A stretch of 64,000 bases of DNA, from contig JAFGTP010000054.1 in NCBI GenBank assembly GCA_016934035.1, forward strand, positions 340,948 to 404,947. Reading direction: 5' to 3'. Position numbers and translations under genes: made by a program. Below, in pieces: positions 46,500 through 54,222 of this stretch. The stretch comes from Fidelibacterota bacterium (GTDB lineage Bacteria > Fidelibacterota > UBA2242 > JAFGTP01). The notes below the pieces were generated by a model that had not been told where the DNA came from, did not search any database, and saw only the letters and a list, made by a program, of their open reading frames with translations. Positions within the stretch are counted from its first letter, which is position 1, and each line of letters begins with the position of its first letter.

Positions 46500-46909
46500 A
46501 ACTTGTCAGCGCCTGCCTGGCCGGAATTGATTGTGCCTATGACGGAAAAGCCAGAAGTTGTGAAAAAGTCATTGAACTGGTGAAAAAGGGCGAGGCCCTT
46601 CCGGTATGCCCGGAACAACTGGGTGGCCTGCCCACTCCCCGTATTCCGGCGGAAATCCAAAAGGGAAAAGTCATCAATCAGGCGGGCCAGGATGTCTCGG
46701 CTAATTATCATAAAGGCGCTGAAGAGGCCCTCAAAATCGCAAAAATGGCCAATTGCAGGGAAGCCATTCTCAAGTCCAATTCTCCATCCTGTGGAAAGGG
46801 TATCATTTACGATGGGACTTTCAACCATGTCAAAGTCCAGGGCAATGGTGTTTTTACCGCGATGCTACTGAAGGAGGGCCTGCAAGTGAAGACGGAAAAA
46901 GAAATTTAA
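46496..46909 (+). CDS. DUF523 family protein
   Basis: 137 aa. Family of small cysteine-containing proteins of unknown function: SACLAGIDCAYDG at the start, PVCPEQLGGLPTPR, and SNSPSCGKGIIYDG near the C-terminus. The spaced cysteines could bind a metal or cofactor. ATGA overlap with the lipoprotein gene; apart from that linkage its role here is unknown. Confidence 0.9.
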   Translation: MKLVSACLAGIDCAYDGKARSCEKVIELVKKGEALPVCPEQLGGLPTPRIPAEIQKGKVINQAGQDVSANYHKGAEEALKIAKMANCREAILKSNSPSCGKGIIYDGTFNHVKVQGNGVFTAMLLKEGLQVKTEKEI

Positions 46910-47249
46910 TCTTAACCAGCGTTGGAATTTTATTTTTACCGGCAAAATACCTGATTAAAAGGTCCCCATTTGTTCGATAAGTGCCCACTGATCAGGTAGG
47001 TGTTTTGTTAATAGCCATTGTAAAAAAATGAAATTTTTTGGATTCTTTTGTGCCTGAAGCGCCGGTTCCAAAGGTCTAGGGGGAATACTTCATTAATAAT
47101 TCTGAATAACAAACCAAAATTAAAAAGAAAAAACTCTTACCATTATCTTTAAACTGGACTTTTTTTTTCATATATTGGTTGGTTAAAGTGAATTTTTCTG
47201 ACAAAGTCATGTTGATTATTTATATAACACTTTAAACATCGGAGGGTTT
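46910..47249 (+). other. Intergenic region before the pyrophosphatase gene
   Basis: 340 bases with one inverted repeat, TACCTGAT (46948-46955) and ATCAGGTA (46991-46998), and otherwise AT-rich sequence that should hold the pyrophosphatase promoter. No gene or convincing promoter consensus was seen. Confidence 0.5.
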
Positions 47250-49823
47250 ATGATCTTTCTTGTTCCCATTGCATCAATCATTGCGCTTGTGGCTGCTTTG
47301 TTGTTCTTTATGTGGATTATGAAGCAGGATGTCGGTAACGAAGATATTGTCAGGATATCCGGCTATATTCGGGCTGGTGCCATGGCATATCTGAGGCGGC
47401 AATACAAAACGGTGGGTATCTTTTTTTCAGTTGTGTTTGTTGTGCTGTTATTTATTGCCTTTGGTTTAAAGGTCCTGAGCGGCTATGTGCCCTTTGCCTT
47501 TATTACCGGTGGTTTATTTTCCGGACTGTGTGGATTTCTGGGCATGTCTGCATCGACACTGACTGCAAACCGTACCGCCAACGCTGCCAGAAGTTCACTC
47601 AATGGTGCATTGCGTATTTCCTTTCGTGGCGGCAGCATCATGGGCTTGATTGTTGTCGGATTTGGGTTATTGGATACCATTGTCTGGTTCTATGCCCTGA
47701 ATGCCTGGACAGACCTGACACTCAATGAAATCACTTCCACGATGCTCAGTTTTGGTGTGGGTGCATCTTTAATGGCCCTCTTTGCCAGGGTTGGTGGTGG
47801 TATTTTTACCAAAGCTGCTGATATGGGTGCTGACCTGGTCGGTAAAGTGGAAGCCGGTATTCCGGAAGACGATCCGCGAAATCCGGCTGTCATAGCTGAT
47901 AACGTCGGTGACAACGTGGGGGATATTGCCGGTCTGGGTGCGGACCTTTATGAATCCTTTGTCGGGTCCATTCTGGGAACAGCAGCTTTGGCCATCAGTG
48001 CCTTTAGTGCTTATCTGGAAGCCAAACAATTTGACGCCGTTATATTGCCAATGATCATTGCCAGTGTTGGAACATTATCATCCATGGTTGGCATATTTGT
48101 CATCAAAGCAAAAGAAGATGACGGACAAATGGGACTGTTAAATGCCATTAACCGGGGGATCAACGTGGCTTCGGTGCTGACCATAATATCCAGTTTTTTT
48201 GTCATCAAAGCGATGTTTCCGGAAATGCTGTGGCAACTTTTTATTCCCATAATCGCAGGGACTCTGGCCGGTGTGGCCCTTGGCTATGTCACGGATTTTT
48301 ATACCAACGCGGCCTTCGGATCGGTGCGAAAAATTGCCGAACAGGCCAAAACGGGCCATGCGACGGTGATTACGTCCGGTTTGTCTGTAGGCCTGATGTC
48401 AACGGCACCTTCGGTTTTGATTATTATTTTGGGAATGATCATTTCTTTTGGGACCGGTGGCGGATTTACAAATTTTTCTGTTGGGCTCTATGCCATTGGT
48501 CTGGCCTCTGTCGGAATGATGAGCACGCTGGGAATCAACCTCTCTATCGATGCTTTCGGACCCATTGCGGATAATGCCGGTGGTATTGCCGAGATGGCGG
48601 ATCTGCCCAGTCAGACCCGTAACCGGACCGATGCCCTTGATGAACTGGGCAATTCAACGGCAGCTCGTGGAAAAGGACTGGCAATCGGCTCTGCTGCCCT
48701 GACAGCCATCACTCTGATATCAGCCTTTATTGAAAATATGCGGATGACCATCATTCAGATTTATGAAAGTGACTCCACCTATCTCGACAGGTTTGATCTC
48801 ATTAAAGATATTTCAATGGTTACGGATAGCACTTCACCGGAATTACTGACTTACCTCGGAGGAGCCATTATGGACCTGCGTTTTATCATCGGGCTGTTCA
48901 TCGGTGGTGTGATCATTACGACTTTTACCAGTAAGACCACCGATGCTGTCTCACTGGCTGCCGGTGAAATGATTGATGAAGTTCGGCGGCAGTTCCGCAC
49001 CATCAAAGGTGTGATGACCGGAGAAACCCCTCCGGATTATGAACGTTGTGTTCAGATTTCCACACTGGCTGCTCAGAAAAAAATGATCAATCCGGCAGTG
49101 ACGGTTATTTTTGCACCGATTGTGACAGGATTGATTTTAGGGCCCATTGCGATTATCGGATTGTTGCTGGGAGGGTTGCTGGTCGGCTTTTTATTTGCCA
49201 TATTTATGGCCAATTCCGGCGGCGCCTGGGACAACGCTAAAAAATATATCGAACGTTCAAAATCCGAAACCCGGGACAAAATTGCCGAAAATATCAAACT
49301 CGCTTCCCGCAAAGGTCTGTGGCCTTTCTTTCTGACCCATGAATACAGCCGCTTCCTTTATGAACTGGTCAACCTGAACCCCCTCGCTTTCAGTATTGAT
49401 GTGGAAGAATCCGAATACCTCGACCGCCTGATACGCTATATCAATGAAAATTATCTGAAAAAGGGTAAATCGCTGGAGGTGCTGAAAAAACACTTCGGTA
49501 AAGATGATTTTGTGGAAACAATCGATCCTGAACTCAACACCTATTATGAAGACCTCAATAAATATGACAAGATCATGTTTAAGGAATTTTTACGGCTCTA
49601 TGATGAAGAATATGGTATGATCAATGACATGATGGACCTGAAAGAGAGTTATACTCAGATCATGAACAGTTATGCCGCCGCCGTGACCGGTGATACGGTT
49701 GGTGACCCGTTGAAGGATACCTGTGGGCCATCACTGGATATTGCCATCAAACTGGCAACCATGGTCAGTATTATTTTCATTGGCTTTATTATGAAATACA
49801 ACCTGGCAGACAAGTTGTTTTAA
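47250..49823 (+). CDS. hppA: Membrane-bound, K+-dependent-type ion-pumping pyrophosphatase with insertion
   Basis: 857 aa; usual members are 650-770. Hydrolyses pyrophosphate to pump H+ or Na+. About 16 membrane helices; catalytic loop motifs EAGIPEDDPRNPAVIADNVG DNVGD, GPIADNAGGIAEM and the late GDTVGDPLKDTCGPSLD are present. Ala in GNSTAARGKGLAIG (instead of Lys) marks the K+-dependent class. Between AWDNAKKYIE (about residue 668) and AAVTGDTVGDP (about 808) lies an insertion of about 140 hydrophilic, Glu/Lys/Tyr-rich residues where other family members have about 15. GGAGGG ribosome site. Confidence 0.95.
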   Translation: MIFLVPIASIIALVAALLFFMWIMKQDVGNEDIVRISGYIRAGAMAYLRRQYKTVGIFFSVVFVVLLFIAFGLKVLSGYVPFAFITGGLFSGLCGFLGMSASTLTANRTANAARSSLNGALRISFRGGSIMGLIVVGFGLLDTIVWFYALNAWTDLTLNEITSTMLSFGVGASLMALFARVGGGIFTKAADMGADLVGKVEAGIPEDDPRNPAVIADNVGDNVGDIAGLGADLYESFVGSILGTAALAISAFSAYLEAKQFDAVILPMIIASVGTLSSMVGIFVIKAKEDDGQMGLLNAINRGINVASVLTIISSFFVIKAMFPEMLWQLFIPIIAGTLAGVALGYVTDFYTNAAFGSVRKIAEQAKTGHATVITSGLSVGLMSTAPSVLIIILGMIISFGTGGGFTNFSVGLYAIGLASVGMMSTLGINLSIDAFGPIADNAGGIAEMADLPSQTRNRTDALDELGNSTAARGKGLAIGSAALTAITLISAFIENMRMTIIQIYESDSTYLDRFDLIKDISMVTDSTSPELLTYLGGAIMDLRFIIGLFIGGVIITTFTSKTTDAVSLAAGEMIDEVRRQFRTIKGVMTGETPPDYERCVQISTLAAQKKMINPAVTVIFAPIVTGLILGPIAIIGLLLGGLLVGFLFAIFMANSGGAWDNAKKYIERSKSETRDKIAENIKLASRKGLWPFFLTHEYSRFLYELVNLNPLAFSIDVEESEYLDRLIRYINENYLKKGKSLEVLKKHFGKDDFVETIDPELNTYYEDLNKYDKIMFKEFLRLYDEEYGMINDMMDLKESYTQIMNSYAAAVTGDTVGDPLKDTCGPSLDIAIKLATMVSIIFIGFIMKYNLADKLF

Positions 49824-49832
49824 CAGTAATGA

Positions 49833-49861
49833 TAGGCGGCAATTGAAATTGTCGCCTATAT
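49833..49861 (+). terminator. Pyrophosphatase terminator, possibly bidirectional
   Basis: ATAGGCGGCAATT and AATTGTCGCCTAT form a nearly perfect stem (one G-T) with a very short loop, then a T-rich tail. It fills the gap between the convergent pyrophosphatase and rsmE genes. Its arm AATTGTCGCCTA resembles hairpin H2 of the dispersed repeat (AATTATCGCCTA). Confidence 0.75.
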
Positions 49862-49864
49862 TTT

Positions 49865-50581
49865 TCAAATCTTTCCGAGTTTGGATAATACCAGGGTCAT
49901 GCCTGCAATGCAGGCGGTGTCGGTCCGCAAGACCCTTTCTCCCATTTTCAGCAATACAAACCCGCTATTTTCCAGGTGGTCCCGTTCTCCCTCCGTAAGG
50001 CCTCTTTCGGAACCCAGCAGCAGGGCTATTTTATTTTTTTGAAACTGATAGGGAGTGATTGACCGGACCGGCCGAATATTATCCAGGGCAATCCTTTCAA
50101 AATCCGCCGGAATTTCACTCAAAACCCGATGCAGGGATTCACTGATTTTTACTTCCGGAAGGTGAGTGGTGACACCCTGACCGGCCCCTTTGATCAATTG
50201 GGTACGGTAGTTCTTTTCCTGCCAGAAGTCACTGTCCAGGTAGGATTTTTCGCCCAGTTCTGTGGGATAAAACCAGAGTTTTTCAATTCCCATGGAGGCG
50301 CTTTCCCGGAAAATATGTTTGGCGATCTGGGGTCGGGTCAGACCGACAATCAGCAGGAGGGGAAAGGCTAGGGAGGCCGGCTTTTCGGGAATAAATTCTA
50401 TAATCATTTCCAGTTTTGTGAGGACCTGCAGGCGGGCTCTGCCCATTGGGCCATTGATGATACCGGCTGCAAAAGTGTCCTCTTCCTTTAGTCTCAGGGT
50501 CCGGCGGACATGTTCGGCGCGAGGGTCCTGTCCCGGAATTGTTGCGCCGATTTCGTCAGCCTCAAAAAGGACCAGGTTCAT
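49865..50581 (-). CDS. rsmE: 16S rRNA m3U1498 methyltransferase
   Basis: 238 aa from the ATG at 50581, which overlaps the upstream stop (ATGA); the frame extends 20 codons further but without homology. RsmE has an N-terminal PUA-like domain and a SPOUT domain with the knotted AdoMet site: LLLIVGLTRPQIAKHIFRES, then LLLGSERGLTEGE and LGERVLRTDTA (here MGERVLRTDTACIAGM). Methylates N3 of U1498 in 16S rRNA. Confidence 0.93.
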   Translation of the reverse strand: MNLVLFEADEIGATIPGQDPRAEHVRRTLRLKEEDTFAAGIINGPMGRARLQVLTKLEMIIEFIPEKPASLAFPLLLIVGLTRPQIAKHIFRESASMGIEKLWFYPTELGEKSYLDSDFWQEKNYRTQLIKGAGQGVTTHLPEVKISESLHRVLSEIPADFERIALDNIRPVRSITPYQFQKNKIALLLGSERGLTEGERDHLENSGFVLLKMGERVLRTDTACIAGMTLVLSKLGKI

Positions 50582-51516
50582 GCCGGCAGCCCTTTTTTTA
50601 AGCCCCGTAATAATCTGTGGGCGATGATGGGCCTGACCCAAAGATTTGAAAGTGGAAAGGGCAGGAAATTGTAGAGGAAAAGGCAGATCAGATAAAAAGT
50701 TCGCAGATAGACCAGGGCACCAATGAAACGGTGAATAGGTGTGGAATTATCAAAGCCTTTCCGAAAAAATTTCAATCCGTAGAGTATGGACATAGCCGGG
50801 TGTTTTTTGATGATATAGGGAATATTTATTTCTGCAAATTTTTCCAGGTTTTTTAGGGAATCAGAAAAACTTCTGTAGTGATTGTGGACAGAACTCAGGG
50901 TGCAGGTGCCATAAAGCCCTTTTGAATATCTTTGGCTGATACGATAGGCATATTCAGTGTCTTCACCGCCGTAAACTTTAAAATTACTGTCAAACAAGCC
51001 GCAATTTTCGATGACCTCCCGTTTAATGGATGTGTTGCCAAAAATAAAGGCATGATAAGGAATGGGTTTTTCAAGCCTGTAGCGCTTGACACCCCGTTTT
51101 GTTTCATATAAGTACCGCTGGTATTTATCATAAATCATTTTGGGAGACGGTTTGATGATACCCACAACACCCATCACATGCCTGTTGTTGTGGAAATTTA
51201 CATGGTTTTCAATATAATGGTCGCCTACAGTCATATCGCTGTCAATGAAAATCAGAATTTTACCCAGGCTGTTTTTGATGCCGGTATTTCGTGTACAGGC
51301 CAGACCCTGGTTTTTTTCATGATGAAAGAGGCGCAGATGATACTCTTTTTCCATGGCCTGAAGAATGCCCGGAGTCCCGTCAGTGGAGCAATCATCGATG
51401 ACAAGGATTTCCATTTTTTGATGGGAAAAGGTTTGTTTTGATAAGGAGATGATAAGGTCGGCGATGGTTTTTTCGGCGTTGTAAGCCGGTATGATTACAC
51501 TGACTCTGGGGTACAT
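50578..51516 (-). CDS. Family 2 glycosyltransferase
   Basis: 312 aa. GT-A fold with VSVIIPAYNAEKTI at the N-terminus, DDCSTDGT, and the metal-binding IFIDSDMTV; GGEDTEYAYRI is the acceptor-side acidic motif. One C-terminal hydrophobic segment (LVYLRTFYLICLFLYNFLPF) probably tethers it to the membrane. Starts one base after the GT4 gene ends; probably part of surface-glycan synthesis with it. Confidence 0.92.
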   Translation of the reverse strand: MYPRVSVIIPAYNAEKTIADLIISLSKQTFSHQKMEILVIDDCSTDGTPGILQAMEKEYHLRLFHHEKNQGLACTRNTGIKNSLGKILIFIDSDMTVGDHYIENHVNFHNNRHVMGVVGIIKPSPKMIYDKYQRYLYETKRGVKRYRLEKPIPYHAFIFGNTSIKREVIENCGLFDSNFKVYGGEDTEYAYRISQRYSKGLYGTCTLSSVHNHYRSFSDSLKNLEKFAEINIPYIIKKHPAMSILYGLKFFRKGFDNSTPIHRFIGALVYLRTFYLICLFLYNFLPFPLSNLWVRPIIAHRLLRGLKKGLPA

Positions 51517-51517
51517 G

Positions 51518-52591
51518 TTATCCTTTTTGATTTAAACACTTTTCAAATCTGGTAGCGAATTCCATTTCAGAAAAGGTGGCCAAAGTATGTTTTGACTCCT
51601 GAAAAAATTTGTCCCGCAGGTAGGTGTCTTCAAGGAGTTTTGATATTTTATCCATTGCACCAAGTCTGTCTTTTTCATCGATGACAAAAGCGTTGATGTT
51701 ATTTTTGAGAAATTCGTCAATACCCTGGTTTTTGACAGCCACCACTGCACAGCCGCAGGCCATGGCTTCCATGGGCGTCAGTCCCCAGCCTTCCCATTTG
51801 CTCGTGCTGAAAAAGACCCGGGACATATTGTACAGGGTTCTCAGTTTTTCTGTATCGGGACGGACGATGACCCTGATCCAGTCCGGAATTTTATGAAGGG
51901 GCTGACGAGCGGAAAAGATCATGGCGGTGAGTTGGGGGCTTTTCTTTTTCAGAGACGACAGTACTTCCAGGCCAAATTTGGCATTTTTAATTTTGGCCGG
52001 ATGATAAAGCATCAGCAGGTCATTGGTTTTTTCGATGGCGGGGTCCACATAAAACTCTTCCGGATTGATGCTGTTGCCCACCGGGCCGAGGGCTTTTTGA
52101 CCCAGTTTGACCATTTCCCTGATGATCCAGTCGGAGATTGCAATTTTGGTCAGGGGCAGCTGGTAGGTGTCGAGCACTTTCCGGGCGCCGGTAAAATAGG
52201 CCTCGAAACTTTGCAAAAAGTAAAACTTCCGGCCTTTTCTGCCGGAAAGAAAATGAACTGCCGCAGCTGTTTGCCAGCCCACAGCGATGATGAAATCTCC
52301 ATCGGGAATGTATTTTTCCGAAATTTCACTGACAATGATGGCGTCAACCCGGCTGCCAGGCTGATAATAGAGACCTTGCCCGACCTGGTTTTTTTGATCC
52401 AGGTACTGCTTGATGCGGTGGCGAAAGTACTGGGCCAGTCCCGCTTCCAGTCTGGCCGGGTAAACCAGTGTCACACTATAGTCTTTTTGCGATAGCAAAT
52501 GGGCCAGGCGGTTGACTACTCTGACGCCTCCCATGGGAACGCTGATGATGCCCGGCAGAACAAAGGTGATTCTTTTTGAATTTTCAATCAT
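51518..52591 (-). CDS. Family 4 glycosyltransferase
   Basis: 357 aa, GT-B fold. The N-terminal half has the flexible Gly-rich start FVLPGIISVPMGGVRVVNRL; the C-terminal half has the nucleotide-sugar E-x7-E region STSKWEGWGLTPMEAMACGCAVVAV. No membrane segment. First gene of a three-gene run (GT4, GT2, rsmE). Confidence 0.92.
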   Translation of the reverse strand: MIENSKRITFVLPGIISVPMGGVRVVNRLAHLLSQKDYSVTLVYPARLEAGLAQYFRHRIKQYLDQKNQVGQGLYYQPGSRVDAIIVSEISEKYIPDGDFIIAVGWQTAAAVHFLSGRKGRKFYFLQSFEAYFTGARKVLDTYQLPLTKIAISDWIIREMVKLGQKALGPVGNSINPEEFYVDPAIEKTNDLLMLYHPAKIKNAKFGLEVLSSLKKKSPQLTAMIFSARQPLHKIPDWIRVIVRPDTEKLRTLYNMSRVFFSTSKWEGWGLTPMEAMACGCAVVAVKNQGIDEFLKNNINAFVIDEKDRLGAMDKISKLLEDTYLRDKFFQESKHTLATFSEMEFATRFEKCLNQKG

Positions 52592-52659
52592 GTTGAAAAT
52601 GTAAGGTTTCCGAATAAAAATTGATAGAATTATTTCTGACCCTCCGGTCAGAATTTACG

Positions 52660-52694
52660 AAAAAAAAAGTTCCCTGATATAAACCAGGGAACTT
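52660..52694 (-). terminator. glyS terminator
   Basis: AAGTTCCCTG and CAGGGAACTT make a perfect 10-bp stem with an 8-base loop; on the minus strand it is followed by a run of T. It lies 36 bases after the glyS stop and separates glyS from the glycosyltransferases. Confidence 0.9.
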
Positions 52695-52729
52695 CCGCAT
52701 GACACGTTATTCCTTATTTCGAGAAATAA

Positions 52730-54211
52730 TTAACTGTTGACCTTTTCCAGCAGTGTGGCCAGGATTTTGTCCTGGGGAAGGCGGACCTGTTCAAGGGTAT
52801 CGCGGTCCCGTAGGGTGACGGTGCCGTCTTCCAGGGTCTGGGAATCTACGGTGATTCCAAAGGGTGTTCCGGCTTCGTCCTGACGTCTGTAGCGACGGCC
52901 GATAGAGCCGGCTTTGTCATAGAAAGTTGCCATGTATTTGCGCAGGTCATTATTGATTTTTTCAGCGATTTCCGGCATGCCGTCCTTGTTGACTAATGGG
53001 AATACCGCCACTTTGGTGGGCGCGATTCTGGGATGAAGGGACAATACGATTCTTTCGTTTTCATCGTCTTCCCAGTAAGCGTCGGATAATACGGTTAAAA
53101 GGGTACGATCAACGCCGGCGGAGGTTTCTATTACGGCCGGAACAATGTGTGTATTGGTGTCGGCGTCAAAATAGGATAAATTTTTTCCGCTGGCTTTGAT
53201 ATGCTGGTCCAGGTCAAAGGTCTGACGGTCGGCAATGCCTTCCAGTTCTGACCAGCCGAAGTAGAATTTATATTCCACGTCGGTGCAGCCCCGGGCATAG
53301 TGGGCCAGTTCATCTTGTCCGTGGGCCCTGAGACGGAGATTTTCTTCTTTGATGCCGAGTAATTTGTAAAATTCAAATCGTTCATTGATCCAGTATTCGT
53401 ACCATCCTTTGTTGCCATCGGGATGAATGAAAAATTCCATTTCCATCTGTTCGAATTCGCGGGAGCGGAAAATGAAGTTTCCGGTGGTGATTTCATTGCG
53501 GAAAGCTTTGCCGATCTGGCCGATGCCAAAGGGGATTTTTAGGCGAGAAGTATTTTCCACATTGGCGAAATTCACAAAAATTCCCTGGGCTGTTTCGGGC
53601 CGCAGATAGATTTGCGAAGCTGTGTCTTCGGCAGGGCCGTAATGGGTTTTGAACATCAGGTTAAAATTTTTTGCTTCTGTGAGATTGGTGCCGCCGCAGT
53701 TGGGGCAGACAATACCTTCCAGTTCAATGGCGCCTTCGTTTTTGCAGCGCGGGCAGGTGGAGCCGATGTAGCTGGCTGGTTCATTGGCAACGAGGCTTTC
53801 AAATTCATTGGTGTATTTTGATTTTCCGGTTATGCGGCCATTATCGACCTCAAACTTCATGACGCATTTGGAACATTTAAATTTATGGGGTGCTTTGTCT
53901 TCGCGAAAACGGGTTTTGCAGTCTTTACAGTCCACCAGAGGATCGTTGAAATTGGCAACATGGCCGGAGGCTTCCCATACTTTGGGGTGCATCATGATGC
54001 CGGCATCCATACCGACGACATTATTGCGGCTGGTAATCATATTGTGCCACCAGAAATTTTTAATGTTGCGTTTCAGTTCCACACCCAGGGGACCATAGTC
54101 CCAGCAGCTGTTCATACCGCCGTAGATTTCACTGGACTGGAAAATGAAACCTCTTCTTTTGCAGAGGGACATTATTTTGTCCATGGGGTCTTGTTTCGTC
54201 TGTTTTGCCAT
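52730..54211 (-). CDS. glyS: Glycyl-tRNA synthetase, alpha2 dimeric type
   Basis: 493 aa class II synthetase of the eukaryote/archaea/Firmicute-like dimeric type, not the alpha2beta2 GlyQ/GlyS type. Motif 2 FRNEITTGNFIFRSREFEQMEMEFF, motif 3 ETSAGVDRTLLTVL, and the C-terminal anticodon-binding domain from about residue 395 (APTKVAVFPLVNKDG). An inserted zinc-ribbon-like region carries CKDCKTRF, CSKC, CPRCKNEG and CPNCGG. Encoded 11 bases after topA. Confidence 0.95.
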   Translation of the reverse strand: MAKQTKQDPMDKIMSLCKRRGFIFQSSEIYGGMNSCWDYGPLGVELKRNIKNFWWHNMITSRNNVVGMDAGIMMHPKVWEASGHVANFNDPLVDCKDCKTRFREDKAPHKFKCSKCVMKFEVDNGRITGKSKYTNEFESLVANEPASYIGSTCPRCKNEGAIELEGIVCPNCGGTNLTEAKNFNLMFKTHYGPAEDTASQIYLRPETAQGIFVNFANVENTSRLKIPFGIGQIGKAFRNEITTGNFIFRSREFEQMEMEFFIHPDGNKGWYEYWINERFEFYKLLGIKEENLRLRAHGQDELAHYARGCTDVEYKFYFGWSELEGIADRQTFDLDQHIKASGKNLSYFDADTNTHIVPAVIETSAGVDRTLLTVLSDAYWEDDENERIVLSLHPRIAPTKVAVFPLVNKDGMPEIAEKINNDLRKYMATFYDKAGSIGRRYRRQDEAGTPFGITVDSQTLEDGTVTLRDRDTLEQVRLPQDKILATLLEKVNS

Positions 54212-54222
54212 AGATATTCCTT

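Noticed and set aside
48230-48574. 114-codon frame inside the pyrophosphatase gene
   Set aside because: Out-of-frame shadow in a conserved membrane-helix region.
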